Shown in pieces: positions 1-7,565 of a DNA stretch of 22,336 nt. The translations under genes were made by a program, and so were the position numbers. The stretch's first letter is position 1. Each line of letters opens with the position of its first letter. The notes beneath the pieces are model-generated. The model saw only the letters and a program-made list of their open reading frames with translations. It did not search any database and was not told where the DNA came from. Source of the stretch: DAOUMU01 sp034409055 (GTDB taxonomy: Bacteria > Chloroflexota > Anaerolineae > 4572-78 > J111); contig DAOUMU010000106.1 of assembly GCA_034409055.1 (NCBI GenBank), positions 1 through 22,336 of the forward strand, written 5' to 3'.

Positions 1-76
1 TATAATGTTTGGTGGTGCTGCTTCCGGGATACCGGCGTTGTAAGTACTGCTTAAACTGTGCCATTGCTGCATTCAT
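1..76 (-). CDS. Tyrosine recombinase/integrase, N-terminal fragment (runs off left edge)
   Basis: The minus strand opens at ATG 76 and stays open to the window edge, giving 25 residues. They begin MNAAMAQFKQYLQRRYP and end with S-S-T-T-K-H-Y. A short helix, then YL-x-RRYP and a Ser/Thr-Thr-x-x-His-Tyr stretch, resembles the start of the SAM-like core-binding domain of phage-integrase/XerC recombinases, where the pattern 'F..YL..RYP.ST...Y..DL' is common. An AGAAGGG ribosome site lies at 89-95, 12 nt before the ATG. The catalytic domain (R..HxxR..Y) lies outside the window, so the call rests on a short match. The neighbouring truncated permease fits a place where a mobile unit went in. A chance ORF is the main alternative. 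Confidence 0.45.
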   Translation of the reverse strand, partial: MNAAMAQFKQYLQRRYPGSSTTKHY

Positions 77-94
77 TGATTTCTGAGTCCCTTC

Positions 95-118
95 TTGAGA
101 TACTCTATTTTATCTCAA
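95..118. repeat. 8-bp perfect inverted repeat with 8-bp spacer upstream of the recombinase
   Basis: TTGAGATA (95-102) and TATCTCAA (111-118) are exact reverse complements around the spacer CTCTATTT. The dyad sits just upstream of the ribosome site of the minus-strand recombinase and 17 bp before the first permease-like codon. Two short arms around a 6-8 bp core is the layout of a tyrosine-recombinase core site, but an operator or a simple hairpin would look the same. Confidence 0.5.
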
Positions 119-134
119 TTTGTGAACTCAGTGT

Positions 135-344
135 AATAATGATTACCTGTGGGCGATCATGTTAGTCCAGAATGATGACCTGAAGCCGGTGACGGCCGGG
201 TTGTCTACCCTGCAGGGGCAGTTTATTACCAACTGGCCGTTGATTGTCGCCGGCGCTTTGATTGCCACCGTGCCAACTCTAATAATGTTCTTTACCCTAC
301 AACGCTACTTTATTGGCGGGTTGACCCTTGGCTCAGGTAAGTAA
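135..344 (+). pseudogene. 3' remnant of a MalG-type carbohydrate ABC transporter permease
   Basis: The frame reads N-N-D-Y-L-W-A-I-M-L-V-Q and ends in QRYFIGGLTLGSGK. This is the last periplasmic loop and final transmembrane helix (about IVAGALIATVPTLIMFFTL) of the inner-membrane subunit of CUT1 sugar importers, which typically end '...LQRYFIRGLTLGSVKG'. Similarity starts before the ATG at 159, and a stop codon lies in frame at 123-125. So this is the tail of a gene whose first ~200 codons are gone, not a small gene of its own. The EAA loop that contacts the ATPase is missing, so it cannot work as a permease. It probably once belonged to a sugar-uptake operon with the beta-galactosidase that follows. 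The break lies close to the 95-118 dyad and the recombinase. Confidence 0.75.
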
Positions 345-395
345 ACAGTTGGCTTACTCAGCAGAAAGATTGACTCCCATAACAAGCAGATAATT

Positions 396-423
396 TTGAC
401 CAAACGCCAGTAACGACCATAAT
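396..423 (+). promoter_or_regulatory. Sigma70-like promoter for the beta-galactosidase
   Basis: TTGACC at 396-401 and CATAAT at 418-423 are separated by 16 bp, which places a start of transcription near 430 and a leader of about 20 nt before ATG 453. It would give the enzyme its own transcript after loss of the upstream transporter gene. No clear operator was seen. Called by eye from two hexamers. Confidence 0.4.
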
Positions 424-452
424 AGACTACCCCAAATAGAGATCCAAAAAAT

Positions 453-3400
453 ATGAACGACACAACCGACTTCAACCGGCAAAATAAAGTGAATGATTGG
501 GAAAACCCGCAAGTAGTTGGGATTAACAAACTGCCTGGCCACACCACCTTGGTTCCCTATCCAGATGAAACCATAGCCCTGACCGGCGATAGAGAAAAGT
601 CCCCCTATTTCCAACTGCTTAACGGCAAATGGAAATTCTATTATGCAGTAAATCCTGACTCGGTACCCGCTGGCTTTTACCAGACCGATTTTGACATGAC
701 TACCTGGGACGACATCGAAGTGCCGGGTAACTGGACCATGCAGGGCTACGACAAACCGATCTACACCAATGTCAAAATGCCCATCCCCAATGCCCCACCC
801 CACGTGCCTCATGATGATAACCCGACCGGTCTGTACCGGCGTACTTTTACCATCCCCCACGATTGGCAAGACCGGCAGATTTTTATCTGTTTCGATGGGG
901 TAGAGTCGGCCTTTTATTTATGGATTAATGGACAAAAGGTAGGCTACAGCCAGGGCTCCCGGCTGCCGGCCGAATTTGACCTTACCCCCTACGTGCAACC
1001 GGGGGAGAACAGGATGACCGTCATGGTCATCCGCTGGTCCGATGGCAGCTACCTGGAAGATCAGGATCACTGGTGGATGGCCGGGATTTATCGTGACGTT
1101 TATCTATACGTCATCCCCCAAGTTCATATTTACGACTTCTTTGCCCGCACCGAACTGGATAGCGATTACCACGATGCAACGTTGAAAGTTCAGGCCAAAA
1201 TCAATTTTTACGACCAGCCTGTCCCCACGACCCCTCAGCCTGAAATACGATATTTTGACTCCGGCCCGGCCGCTTACCAGGTGGCCATGCAGCTTTACAA
1301 CGCCAGCGGCGAACCGGTTTTTGCTGAGCCTGTCTTACAACCGGTCCGGGTTTCCGATTGGGCAGCTAATACGGTTAAGCTGATTGGCCAAGTTACCAAC
1401 CCGGAAAAATGGTCCGCCGAAAAACCTTATCTCTACACCCTGGTATTGTCGTTGAAAAATGCCCAGGGGGCAACCATTGAGGCCGAAAGTTGTAAAATCG
1501 GCTTCCGGCAGGTTGAAATCAAGGGACGAGAACTGCTCATCAACGGCCAGCCGGTTCTGCTCAAGGGGGTCAACCGCCACGACCACGACGACCGGCGTGG
1601 TAAAGCGGTCGCCTTTGAGTCGATGCTGGCCGACGTCAAGCTGATGAAACAGTTCAACTTCAATGCCGTTCGCACGGCCCACTACCCCAACGACCCCCGC
1701 TGGTACGAGTTGTGCGACCAGTACGGTCTTTACGTCATTGACGAGGCCAATATCGAGTGTCACTCAGTTTACAATAAACTGCCCAACGATCCGCAGTGGG
1801 CCACCGCCTTTCTGGAACGGGGCCAACGCATGGTCGAGCGGGATAAAAACCATCCCTGCATCATCATGTGGTCGCTGGGCAACGAAAGTGGCTACGGTCC
1901 CAATCACGATGCCCTGGCCGGCTGGATTCGGGGCTACGATCCTACCCGTCCTGTTCACTACGAAGGAGCCACCTCGCAGTACGTGATGCTGCTCACGGCC
2001 GAGGATATTGAGTTCACCCACAGACCTGATGAGGCGGAAGAAGAAAAAGGTCGCCGTCGGGGCTGGCGGGTGGGTCACCTGGCCACCGATGTCTACTCAA
2101 ACATGTACCCCTCGGTTGACCACATTATTGCTTATGCCCAGGACCCGGCTAACACCCGCCCGCTCATCATGTGCGAATACGCCCACTCGATGGGGAACAG
2201 CACCGGCAACCTAAAGGAATACTGGCAGGCCGTCGAAACCTATGATGGCCTACAGGGCGGCTTTATCTGGGATTGGGTCGACCAGGGATTGCTCAAGGTT
2301 GATGACAAAGGACAGTCATATTGGGCCTACGGCGGCGACTTTGGCGATGAGATCAACGACATGAACTTCTGCATCAACGGCCTGATCTGGCCTGGCCGTA
2401 CCCCCCATCCGGCGATGTACGAGTGCAAGAAAATCTTTCAACCTGTTTCCATCGAAGCCAAAGACCTGGCGACGGGCCAGCTTGAAATTACCAATCAGCA
2501 GTATTTCTCCGATCTAAGCCGGCTGAATGGGACGTGGGAACTGGTGGTTGACGGCCAGGTGGTCCAACAAGGCCAACTTCCCCCGCTGGACATTCCGCCT
2601 GGGGCCAGTCAGGTGGTGACCTTGCCCCTCCAGGAACCGGTCCTTGCTCCAGGGGCAGAGTGCTTCCTGATGGTTCGCTTCCTGTTGGCCCGGGATATGC
2701 CCTGGGCTGACCAGGGACACACGGTAGCCTGGGAGCAGTTCAAGATGCCCTATCAAGCGCCTGTCCCTACAGAGCGAAAGATCGAGCAGATACCGCAGCT
2801 CAAACTCTCGGAAACCGCCCAGGCCGCAATTGTTACCGGACCGGATTTTCGACTAACCTTTGATAAGCAGGCCGGTTATCTGGCTTCCTTTGTTTTTCGG
2901 GAGACAGAGTTGCTGGAAAGCGGGCCAATTCTCAACGTCTGGCGAGCGCCCACAGACAATGACGGCCTCAAAGCCCAGCCAGAACGACAGGACAAACTTC
3001 TGGCTCACTGGCTGGCCGCGGGTCTCAACCGCCTGGTCCGGCAGACCGAAGCGATGACCATCGCCCAACTCCAGCCCCAGGTGATTCGGATTGCGATGCG
3101 AACGACGGCCCAGGCCCCCGGATGTCAAACCGGCTTTATCCACCGGCATACTTACACCATTTACGGTAGCGGCGATATCTTGCTCGAAAACGTTATTGAG
3201 GCCGACCCGAATCTGCCGCCCCTGCCCCGAATCGGCCTGACGATGTACCTGCCAGCCGGCTTTGAGCAGCTCACCTGGTACGGTCGTGGACCGTATGAGA
3301 ACTACATCGACCGTAATGCGGGCACACCGGTTGGCCTTTATAGCGGCCTGGTTGATGACCAATACGTGCCCTACATTATGCCGCAAGAAAACGGCAACAA

Positions 3401-3749
3401 AACAGAGGTGCGCTGGCTTACCCTGACCAACGAGGCGGGTATCAGCTTGCTGGCGGTCGGTAGACCACATCTGGAGGCCAGCGTTAGCCATTACCCGGCG
3501 GATGATTTGTACCGTGCTTTCCACACCAATGAGTTGATCCGCCGGGATGAGGTCATACTTAACCTGGATTACATGCAGTGCGGTCTCGGTGGGGCCAGTT
3601 GCGGCCCGGGCACACTGCCTCAATATCTGGTTCAGCCCGGCACATTTAAATTTACTGTCCGGCTGCGTCCGTATGTTGCTGCAGAAGAAGACCCGGCGCA
3701 CTTGAGCCGACAAGGGCTAATGGAATTTAAGAAAATAATCGGGGAATAG
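453..3749 (+). CDS. lacZ: Beta-galactosidase, glycoside hydrolase family 2 (LacZ type)
   Basis: A 1098-residue enzyme expected to cleave terminal beta-D-galactosides such as lactose in the cytoplasm; no signal peptide is visible. The domain order matches E. coli LacZ: a WENPQVVGINKLPGHTTLVPYP start, the N-terminal sugar-binding jelly roll, an Ig-like domain, the TIM barrel, a second Ig-like domain and the C-terminal 'small chain' domain with WYGRGPYENYIDR. GVNRHDHDD and the DEANIE-C-H segment (metal/galactose site) are present. The acid/base is Glu478 in WSLGNESG and the nucleophile is Glu575 in MCEYAHSMGN. A charged stretch of Glu, Lys and Arg near residues 525-540 lies between the two, where E. 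coli LacZ is shorter. ATG 453 is the only sensible start because a stop lies at 423; its ribosome site is weak. The frame is intact. It stands between a broken sugar permease and an aldo/keto reductase. Confidence 0.95.
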   Translation: MNDTTDFNRQNKVNDWENPQVVGINKLPGHTTLVPYPDETIALTGDREKSPYFQLLNGKWKFYYAVNPDSVPAGFYQTDFDMTTWDDIEVPGNWTMQGYDKPIYTNVKMPIPNAPPHVPHDDNPTGLYRRTFTIPHDWQDRQIFICFDGVESAFYLWINGQKVGYSQGSRLPAEFDLTPYVQPGENRMTVMVIRWSDGSYLEDQDHWWMAGIYRDVYLYVIPQVHIYDFFARTELDSDYHDATLKVQAKINFYDQPVPTTPQPEIRYFDSGPAAYQVAMQLYNASGEPVFAEPVLQPVRVSDWAANTVKLIGQVTNPEKWSAEKPYLYTLVLSLKNAQGATIEAESCKIGFRQVEIKGRELLINGQPVLLKGVNRHDHDDRRGKAVAFESMLADVKLMKQFNFNAVRTAHYPNDPRWYELCDQYGLYVIDEANIECHSVYNKLPNDPQWATAFLERGQRMVERDKNHPCIIMWSLGNESGYGPNHDALAGWIRGYDPTRPVHYEGATSQYVMLLTAEDIEFTHRPDEAEEEKGRRRGWRVGHLATDVYSNMYPSVDHIIAYAQDPANTRPLIMCEYAHSMGNSTGNLKEYWQAVETYDGLQGGFIWDWVDQGLLKVDDKGQSYWAYGGDFGDEINDMNFCINGLIWPGRTPHPAMYECKKIFQPVSIEAKDLATGQLEITNQQYFSDLSRLNGTWELVVDGQVVQQGQLPPLDIPPGASQVVTLPLQEPVLAPGAECFLMVRFLLARDMPWADQGHTVAWEQFKMPYQAPVPTERKIEQIPQLKLSETAQAAIVTGPDFRLTFDKQAGYLASFVFRETELLESGPILNVWRAPTDNDGLKAQPERQDKLLAHWLAAGLNRLVRQTEAMTIAQLQPQVIRIAMRTTAQAPGCQTGFIHRHTYTIYGSGDILLENVIEADPNLPPLPRIGLTMYLPAGFEQLTWYGRGPYENYIDRNAGTPVGLYSGLVDDQYVPYIMPQENGNKTEVRWLTLTNEAGISLLAVGRPHLEASVSHYPADDLYRAFHTNELIRRDEVILNLDYMQCGLGGASCGPGTLPQYLVQPGTFKFTVRLRPYVAAEEDPAHLSRQGLMEFKKIIGE

Positions 3750-3751
3750 AT

Positions 3752-3775
3752 GGCCGGGTGTGGGGATACCCGGTC
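3752..3775 (+). terminator. Hairpin just after the beta-galactosidase stop
   Basis: CCGGGT (3754-3759) pairs with ACCCGG (3768-3773) over an 8-nt loop, and the stem extends by a G-T and a G-C pair to 3752/3775. It begins 3 nt after the stop codon, the place of a terminator. No clear T-run follows, so it may instead be an mRNA-stabilising hairpin or one of the palindromic repeats of this genome. Confidence 0.4.
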
Positions 3776-3843
3776 TACCCTAATTAATTGATCTTCATTA
3801 GCCTTTCAGGTAATGCACAGCACTGCGTGTTTTTGACTCGTAG

Positions 3844-3861
3844 TGACGACTTTAGTCGTTA
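3844..3861. repeat. Short palindrome in the leader of the aldo/keto reductase
   Basis: ACGACT (3846-3851) and AGTCGT (3854-3859) are reverse complements around TT, with one wobble and one T-A pair extending outward. It lies 27 nt before the reductase ATG. It could be an operator or a leader hairpin, but it looks like a fragment of a dispersed intergenic repeat. Confidence 0.35.
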
Positions 3862-3887
3862 TTCAAGACTATCAGGAGGAACACACC

Positions 3888-4877
3888 ATGAGTTCAACGT
3901 TTACCAAACAATTAGGCAGGTCTGGTATCGAAGTGAGCGCAATGGGGCTGGGCTGCTGGGCCATTGGTGGACCGTTTTGGGCTGGAGACACCCCTGTTGG
4001 TTGGGGAGAGGTAGATGACGATGAGTCAACCCAGGCCATTCATCGTGCCCTCGATCTCGGCATCAATTTTTTTGACACCGCCGACGTGTATGGCACCGGA
4101 CACAGCGAGCGTGTGTTGGGTCGTGCCCTGGCCGGGCATCGAGATCAGGTGGTGATTGCTACCAAGTTCGGCAACATGTTTGACGAAACCACCCGCCAGA
4201 TCACCGGTTCCAATACATCACCCAAGTACATCCGCCAGGCATGTGAGGCTTCACTGCAACGCTTAAACACCGATTATATCGACCTGTACCAATTTCATCT
4301 GAACGACTACGATCCGGATAAAGCGGGCGAGGTACGGGATGTCCTGGAAGAATTGGTTAATACAGGAAAAATCCGCTATTATGCTTGGAGTACCGATTTC
4401 CCCGAACGGGCTCGTATTTTCGCTGAGGGGCCAAATTGTGCAGCCGTCCAGCACCAGATGAACGTGCTAGAGGACGCCGGGCCAATGATTGCCTTATGCG
4501 AGCAATTAAACCTGGCCAGTATCAACCGTGGACCGCTGGCAATGGGCCTGCTCACCGGAAAGTACCAAGCAGGCTCGAAGTTGGCTTCAGACGACGTGCG
4601 GGGGGATAAAAGCCCGGCCTGGATGCAATACTTTAAGGATGGTCAGCCAAACGCAGAGTGGCTCAAGAAGCTTGAGGCAATTCGTGAGATTCTCACCAGC
4701 AGCGGTCGGACCTTGGCCCAGGGTGCTCTGGCCTGGCTCTGGGGCCGGAGCCAGCAAACTATCCCCATTCCTGGTTTCAGGACTGTGGCCCAAGTTGAGG
4801 AGAATTGCCCTGCGATGCAATTTGGGCCGTTGAGCATTGAGCAGATGAGCGAAATTGACGCAATTTTAGGGCGTTAG
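3888..4877 (+). CDS. Aldo/keto reductase
   Basis: A 329-residue NAD(P)H-dependent oxidoreductase of the AKR TIM-barrel family, probably cytoplasmic, which interconverts aldehydes or ketones and alcohols; the substrate cannot be read from sequence. The catalytic tetrad is visible: Asp63 and Tyr68 in FFDTADVYG, Lys93 in ATKFG and His137 in DLYQFHLND. The cofactor-binding end shows IPIPGFRTVAQVEEN, the usual '(I/V)PG.....QV.EN' segment. The frame is open from 3843, but ATG 3888 is chosen because a strong AGGAGGA site (3874-3880) stands 7 nt before it and the family begins here with the LGRSGIEVSAMGLG strand. The enzymes on either side suggest sugar or polyol metabolism. Confidence 0.9.
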   Translation: MSSTFTKQLGRSGIEVSAMGLGCWAIGGPFWAGDTPVGWGEVDDDESTQAIHRALDLGINFFDTADVYGTGHSERVLGRALAGHRDQVVIATKFGNMFDETTRQITGSNTSPKYIRQACEASLQRLNTDYIDLYQFHLNDYDPDKAGEVRDVLEELVNTGKIRYYAWSTDFPERARIFAEGPNCAAVQHQMNVLEDAGPMIALCEQLNLASINRGPLAMGLLTGKYQAGSKLASDDVRGDKSPAWMQYFKDGQPNAEWLKKLEAIREILTSSGRTLAQGALAWLWGRSQQTIPIPGFRTVAQVEENCPAMQFGPLSIEQMSEIDAILGR

Positions 4878-4889
4878 AGACCTCTCCAT

Positions 4890-4956
4890 TAAGGCAGTTC
4901 CGAAAAAATACCTGTGTCTGGTACGGGTAATTATCCCGAACTTCGGAACTCCCTTA
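4890..4956. repeat. Imperfect palindromic element, 15-bp arms
   Basis: The arms 4890-4904 and 4942-4956 are reverse complements with one mismatch (core AGTTCCGAA / TTCGGAACT). The 37-nt loop contains a second small hairpin, CGGG (4924-4927) with CCCG (4935-4938). It fills most of the 110-bp gap between the reductase and the phosphatase. It may end transcription or be a mobile palindromic repeat. Confidence 0.5.
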
Positions 4957-4987
4957 CAGCAATCAACAACTATTTTCAGGAATTTCT

Positions 4988-5785
4988 ATGAGTACAGATT
5001 CAGGCACACCAACAATCCTCTACGATGCCTACATCTTCGACCTGGACGGCACCGTCTATCTGGGCGATGCCCTGTTACCCACTGCCGGTGAAACCATCAC
5101 CGCTTTACGCGACCAGGGCAAGCGCACGGTCTTCTTATCGAATAACCCAACCCATACCCGGCAGGACTATGCGGCCAAATTAACCCGGCTGGGCTTACCT
5201 ACCTCGGTGGAGGATGTCGTCAACTCCTCCGTGGTTATGGTCGATTTTCTGCGCCACCACCTGCCCCAGGCTCGCCTGTTTGTCATGGGGGAGGAACCGT
5301 TGCAAGCGGAGCTACGGGCAGCCGGATTCGAGTTGACCGACGCCCCCCAACAGATTGACGTGGTCATTGCCAGCTTCGACCGGACCTTTGTCTATCGCAA
5401 GTTACAAATCGCTTTCGATGCCATTCGGGCCGGGGCTCGCTTCTTTGCCACCAATGCCGACCGTTACTGTCCGGTCCCTGGCGGGGGCCAACCCGATGCA
5501 GCGGCCATCATTGCCGCGGTCGAGGCCTGCACCAACACCAAAATTGAGGCTGTCGTGGGTAAGCCTTCTCACTATATGGCCGAAGCTATCCTCGGTCTAC
5601 TTGACTTACCGCCTGACCATTGCCTGATGACCGGGGACCGCCTGGAAACCGACGTACAAATGGGCCTCAAGGCCGGCATGGCCGCCGCATTGACCCTGAC
5701 CGGCGCGACCAGCGAAGCTGATCTGGCCACATCGCCCATCCGGCCCACTTACGTCCTGCACCAACTAAGCGACCTGTTGCCTTAA
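4988..5785 (+). CDS. HAD-superfamily subclass IIA sugar-phosphate phosphatase (NagD/AraL-like)
   Basis: A 265-residue cytoplasmic Mg-dependent phosphatase. Motif I is FDLDGTVYLG (nucleophile Asp18, acid/base Asp20), motif II is FLSNNPT, the motif III lysine is in VVGKPSHYM, and motif IV is MTGDRLETDVQMGLKAGM. The cap lies between motifs II and III, which is the C2 type of the NagD, AraL, p-nitrophenylphosphatase and phosphoglycolate phosphatase families. Members remove phosphate from small sugar or polyol phosphates, often to prevent their build-up. Standing ahead of a GlpK-like kinase, it may clear that kinase's product or a related ester; that is inference. ATG 4988 has an AGGAA 5 to 10 nt upstream. 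The length is normal for the family. Confidence 0.88.
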   Translation: MSTDSGTPTILYDAYIFDLDGTVYLGDALLPTAGETITALRDQGKRTVFLSNNPTHTRQDYAAKLTRLGLPTSVEDVVNSSVVMVDFLRHHLPQARLFVMGEEPLQAELRAAGFELTDAPQQIDVVIASFDRTFVYRKLQIAFDAIRAGARFFATNADRYCPVPGGGQPDAAAIIAAVEACTNTKIEAVVGKPSHYMAEAILGLLDLPPDHCLMTGDRLETDVQMGLKAGMAAALTLTGATSEADLATSPIRPTYVLHQLSDLLP

Positions 5786-5786
5786 A

Positions 5787-5800
5787 GTGACACGTGTCAC
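5787..5800. promoter_or_regulatory. Perfect 14-bp palindrome, possible operator
   Basis: GTGACACGTGTCAC begins one base after the phosphatase stop codon and is its own reverse complement. It lies in the leader of the kinase gene. Such a dyad suits a dimeric repressor, but a fragment of a dispersed repeat is possible. Confidence 0.35.
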
Positions 5801-5835
5801 GTATCAGGTATTACCACCAATGAGAAAAATGATTA

Positions 5836-5981
5836 CCTGCCACCTACAACCTGCCACCTTGCCACCTGCCCCCTGCCACCTTGCCACCTGCCCCCTGCCA
5901 CCTACAACCTGCTACCCTGCCACCTGCTACCTGCAACCTGCTACTTTGCTACCCTGCTACCTTGCAACCCTGCCACCTTGG
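5836..5981. repeat. Degenerate heptamer tandem tract (CCTGCCA-like) in the kinase leader
   Basis: About 20 head-to-tail units of 7 or 8 nt, with consensus CCTGCCA and variants CCTACAA, CCTGCCC, CCTTGCCA, CCTGCTA and CCTGCAA, fill most of the 211-bp gap. The + strand of the tract is almost without G except at the fixed unit position. The last unit runs into the GGAGGA ribosome site (5980-5985) of the kinase, 11 nt before its ATG. Short heptameric repeats like this are known from cyanobacteria and other bacteria; a change in unit number would alter leader length and perhaps expression. Confidence 0.75.
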
Positions 5982-5996
5982 AGGAATTGATTACCA

Positions 5997-7565
5997 ATGT
6001 CAACACAACCATACCTGCTGGGCATTGACCAGGGGACCAGTGGCAGCCGGGCGCTGATCCTGGATCAGGCCGGGCAAGTACGTGGCTATGGTTACCACTC
6101 CCTGGCCCGTCTCTACCCTCAGCCCGGCCGGGTTGAGCAGGATCCAGATGCTGTGGCTGCTGGCGTGACGGCAGCCATCACCGAAGCCATCGCCCAGGCC
6201 GGTTGTCGCCCAACAGAGATTGCCGCCTGTGGTATTGCCTGCCAGCGCAACACCGATTTCGTTTGGGATGCCCGAACCGGCCGCCCGGTGGCTAATGCTA
6301 TTACCTGGCAAGACCTGCGCACCGAGCCTATGCTGGCCGAGTTGGCCGCCTGGCCGCTGGCCGACCAGCGCCGCCGCCGGTTAGGCTATTTTCCCGGCAC
6401 TTACAGTTCAGCCTTACACCTGGCCTGGCGTATGCGTCACGACCCGGCCGTGGCCGAGGCCGCCTGTGCCGGTCACCTGCGGGTGGGCTTTTCCGCAGCC
6501 TGGTTACTGGTTGCGCTGGGCCAACCCGCCGGTCATCAGATGGACTACTCCCTGGTTCAGCAGATGGGTCTGTACGATTTTCGGGCTGAGCGCTACTGGG
6601 ACGAGTGGTTGAACGTCTTGGGTATTCCCCCGGCCTCCTTACCCGAAGTAGTGCCCACTGTACATCATTTCGGGACGCTGCGTATCACCGCCCCTGACGG
6701 GGCCGTGGCCGGCGTACCCGTTTGGGCCACCATCGGCAATGAGCAGGCGGCTCTCTTCGGCCACGATTGCCGCCAGCCGGGTGACGCCGAATGTAGTCAC
6801 GGCACTGCCTCGTTCGTCAATGTTTTGCTGGGCCAGGAAGCGCCGGAGCAAGAGAAGCTCAACGTCTACTTTGCCTGGTCTCTACCAGCAGCCAACCTCC
6901 AATCTCCACCTCTCAATTCAAAATCCGCAATCCGCAATCCGCAATCCGCAATCCGCCACACCTATTGCCTGGAGGCCGACACCACCGTTTCCGGGGCAGC
7001 CATTCGCTGGATGAAAGAGCAAGCCCGTTTGTTTGACCGGTACGACGAGGTAGGGCCTCTGGCAGCTTCTGTCCCCGACTCTGCTGGGGTGATTTTCGTG
7101 CCTGCCTTTACCGGCCTCAACGTACCCTATAACGACCCCACCGCTCGCGGTACCATCTTAGGCTTAACCCTCGGCAGCAGCCGGACCCATATCGTGCGGG
7201 CTTTTTTGGAGTCCCTTGGCTATCAGGTGCGGGCCATATTGGAGACCATCGCCACTGAGACGGGGTTGCGGGTTGAACGGTTGAGTCTGGGCGGCGGCAT
7301 CTCCGCCAGTGACGAAGCTTGCCAGATACAGGCTGACCTGATCGGTATCCCCCTGGTACGCCCTGCTTTTACCGAAACAGCGGCCCGGGCGGCCGCTCTC
7401 CTGGCCGGGCTAGGGGCCGGCGTCTGGCCAACCCTGGCCGATTTGCCCCCCCTCCCCGGCGATTACACCACCTTCGAACCGCGCCTCTCCGCCGACCAAC
7501 GCGACGCCGGTTATGCCCGCTGGCAGCGGGCCGTCGAGCGTGCGCAGGGGTGGAGCGAAGCGTGA
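5997..7565 (+). CDS. FGGY-family carbohydrate kinase, glycerol-kinase-like
   Basis: A 522-residue two-domain kinase of the hexokinase/actin fold, closest in motifs to GlpK: LGIDQGTSGSRALI (phosphate 1), NAITWQDLRT, GYFPGTYSS, HGTASFVNV (phosphate 2), GLNVPYNDPTARG and LSLGGGISASDE (adenosine end). It would move phosphate from ATP to a polyol or sugar. Two points argue against plain glycerol kinase. The E. coli sugar ligands Arg83-Glu84 read Arg84-Asn85 here, and the catalytic-base Asp245 of GDQQAAL aligns with Asn248 in GNEQAALFG, while Trp103 is kept as Trp104. The substrate is therefore uncertain, and the enzyme may be altered or weak. Residues of about 298-320 are a low-complexity insert made by a heptamer array. 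ATG 5997 follows GGAGGA at 5980-5985. The end overlaps the next reading frame. Confidence 0.85.
   Translation: MSTQPYLLGIDQGTSGSRALILDQAGQVRGYGYHSLARLYPQPGRVEQDPDAVAAGVTAAITEAIAQAGCRPTEIAACGIACQRNTDFVWDARTGRPVANAITWQDLRTEPMLAELAAWPLADQRRRRLGYFPGTYSSALHLAWRMRHDPAVAEAACAGHLRVGFSAAWLLVALGQPAGHQMDYSLVQQMGLYDFRAERYWDEWLNVLGIPPASLPEVVPTVHHFGTLRITAPDGAVAGVPVWATIGNEQAALFGHDCRQPGDAECSHGTASFVNVLLGQEAPEQEKLNVYFAWSLPAANLQSPPLNSKSAIRNPQSAIRHTYCLEADTTVSGAAIRWMKEQARLFDRYDEVGPLAASVPDSAGVIFVPAFTGLNVPYNDPTARGTILGLTLGSSRTHIVRAFLESLGYQVRAILETIATETGLRVERLSLGGGISASDEACQIQADLIGIPLVRPAFTETAARAAALLAGLGAGVWPTLADLPPLPGDYTTFEPRLSADQRDAGYARWQRAVERAQGWSEA
6922..6956. repeat. Five perfect tandem AATCCGC heptamers inside the kinase gene
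   Basis: Units start at 6922, 6929, 6936, 6943 and 6950 with no mismatch. In frame they encode Lys-Ser-Ala-Ile-Arg-Asn-Pro-Gln-Ser-Ala-Ile-Arg, part of a ~24-residue insert without family motifs. Gain or loss of one or two units would shift the frame, while three units (21 nt) would keep it. One of the shifted frames stops at 7014. Confidence 0.9.

Noticed and set aside
159..344. A complete small membrane protein of 61 aa
   Set aside because: Similarity to MalG-type permeases continues upstream of the ATG (N-D-Y-L-W-A-I), so it is the tail of a lost gene.
2853..3713. Long minus-strand frame (286 aa) inside the beta-galactosidase
   Set aside because: It lies wholly opposite conserved GH2 sequence, has no recognisable domain and no ribosome site; a shadow frame.
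3843..3887. Longer start of the aldo/keto reductase at GTG 3843
   Set aside because: The strong AGGAGGA site points to ATG 3888, and the extra residues cross a palindrome and have no family match.
5836..5981. CRISPR array or coding sequence in the C-rich tract
   Set aside because: Units are 7-8 nt with no spacers; the 67-codon frame through it is only the translation of the repeat.
5997..7565. Firm naming of the kinase as glpK
   Set aside because: Two acidic residues needed for glycerol binding and catalysis are Asn here, so the substrate is left open.
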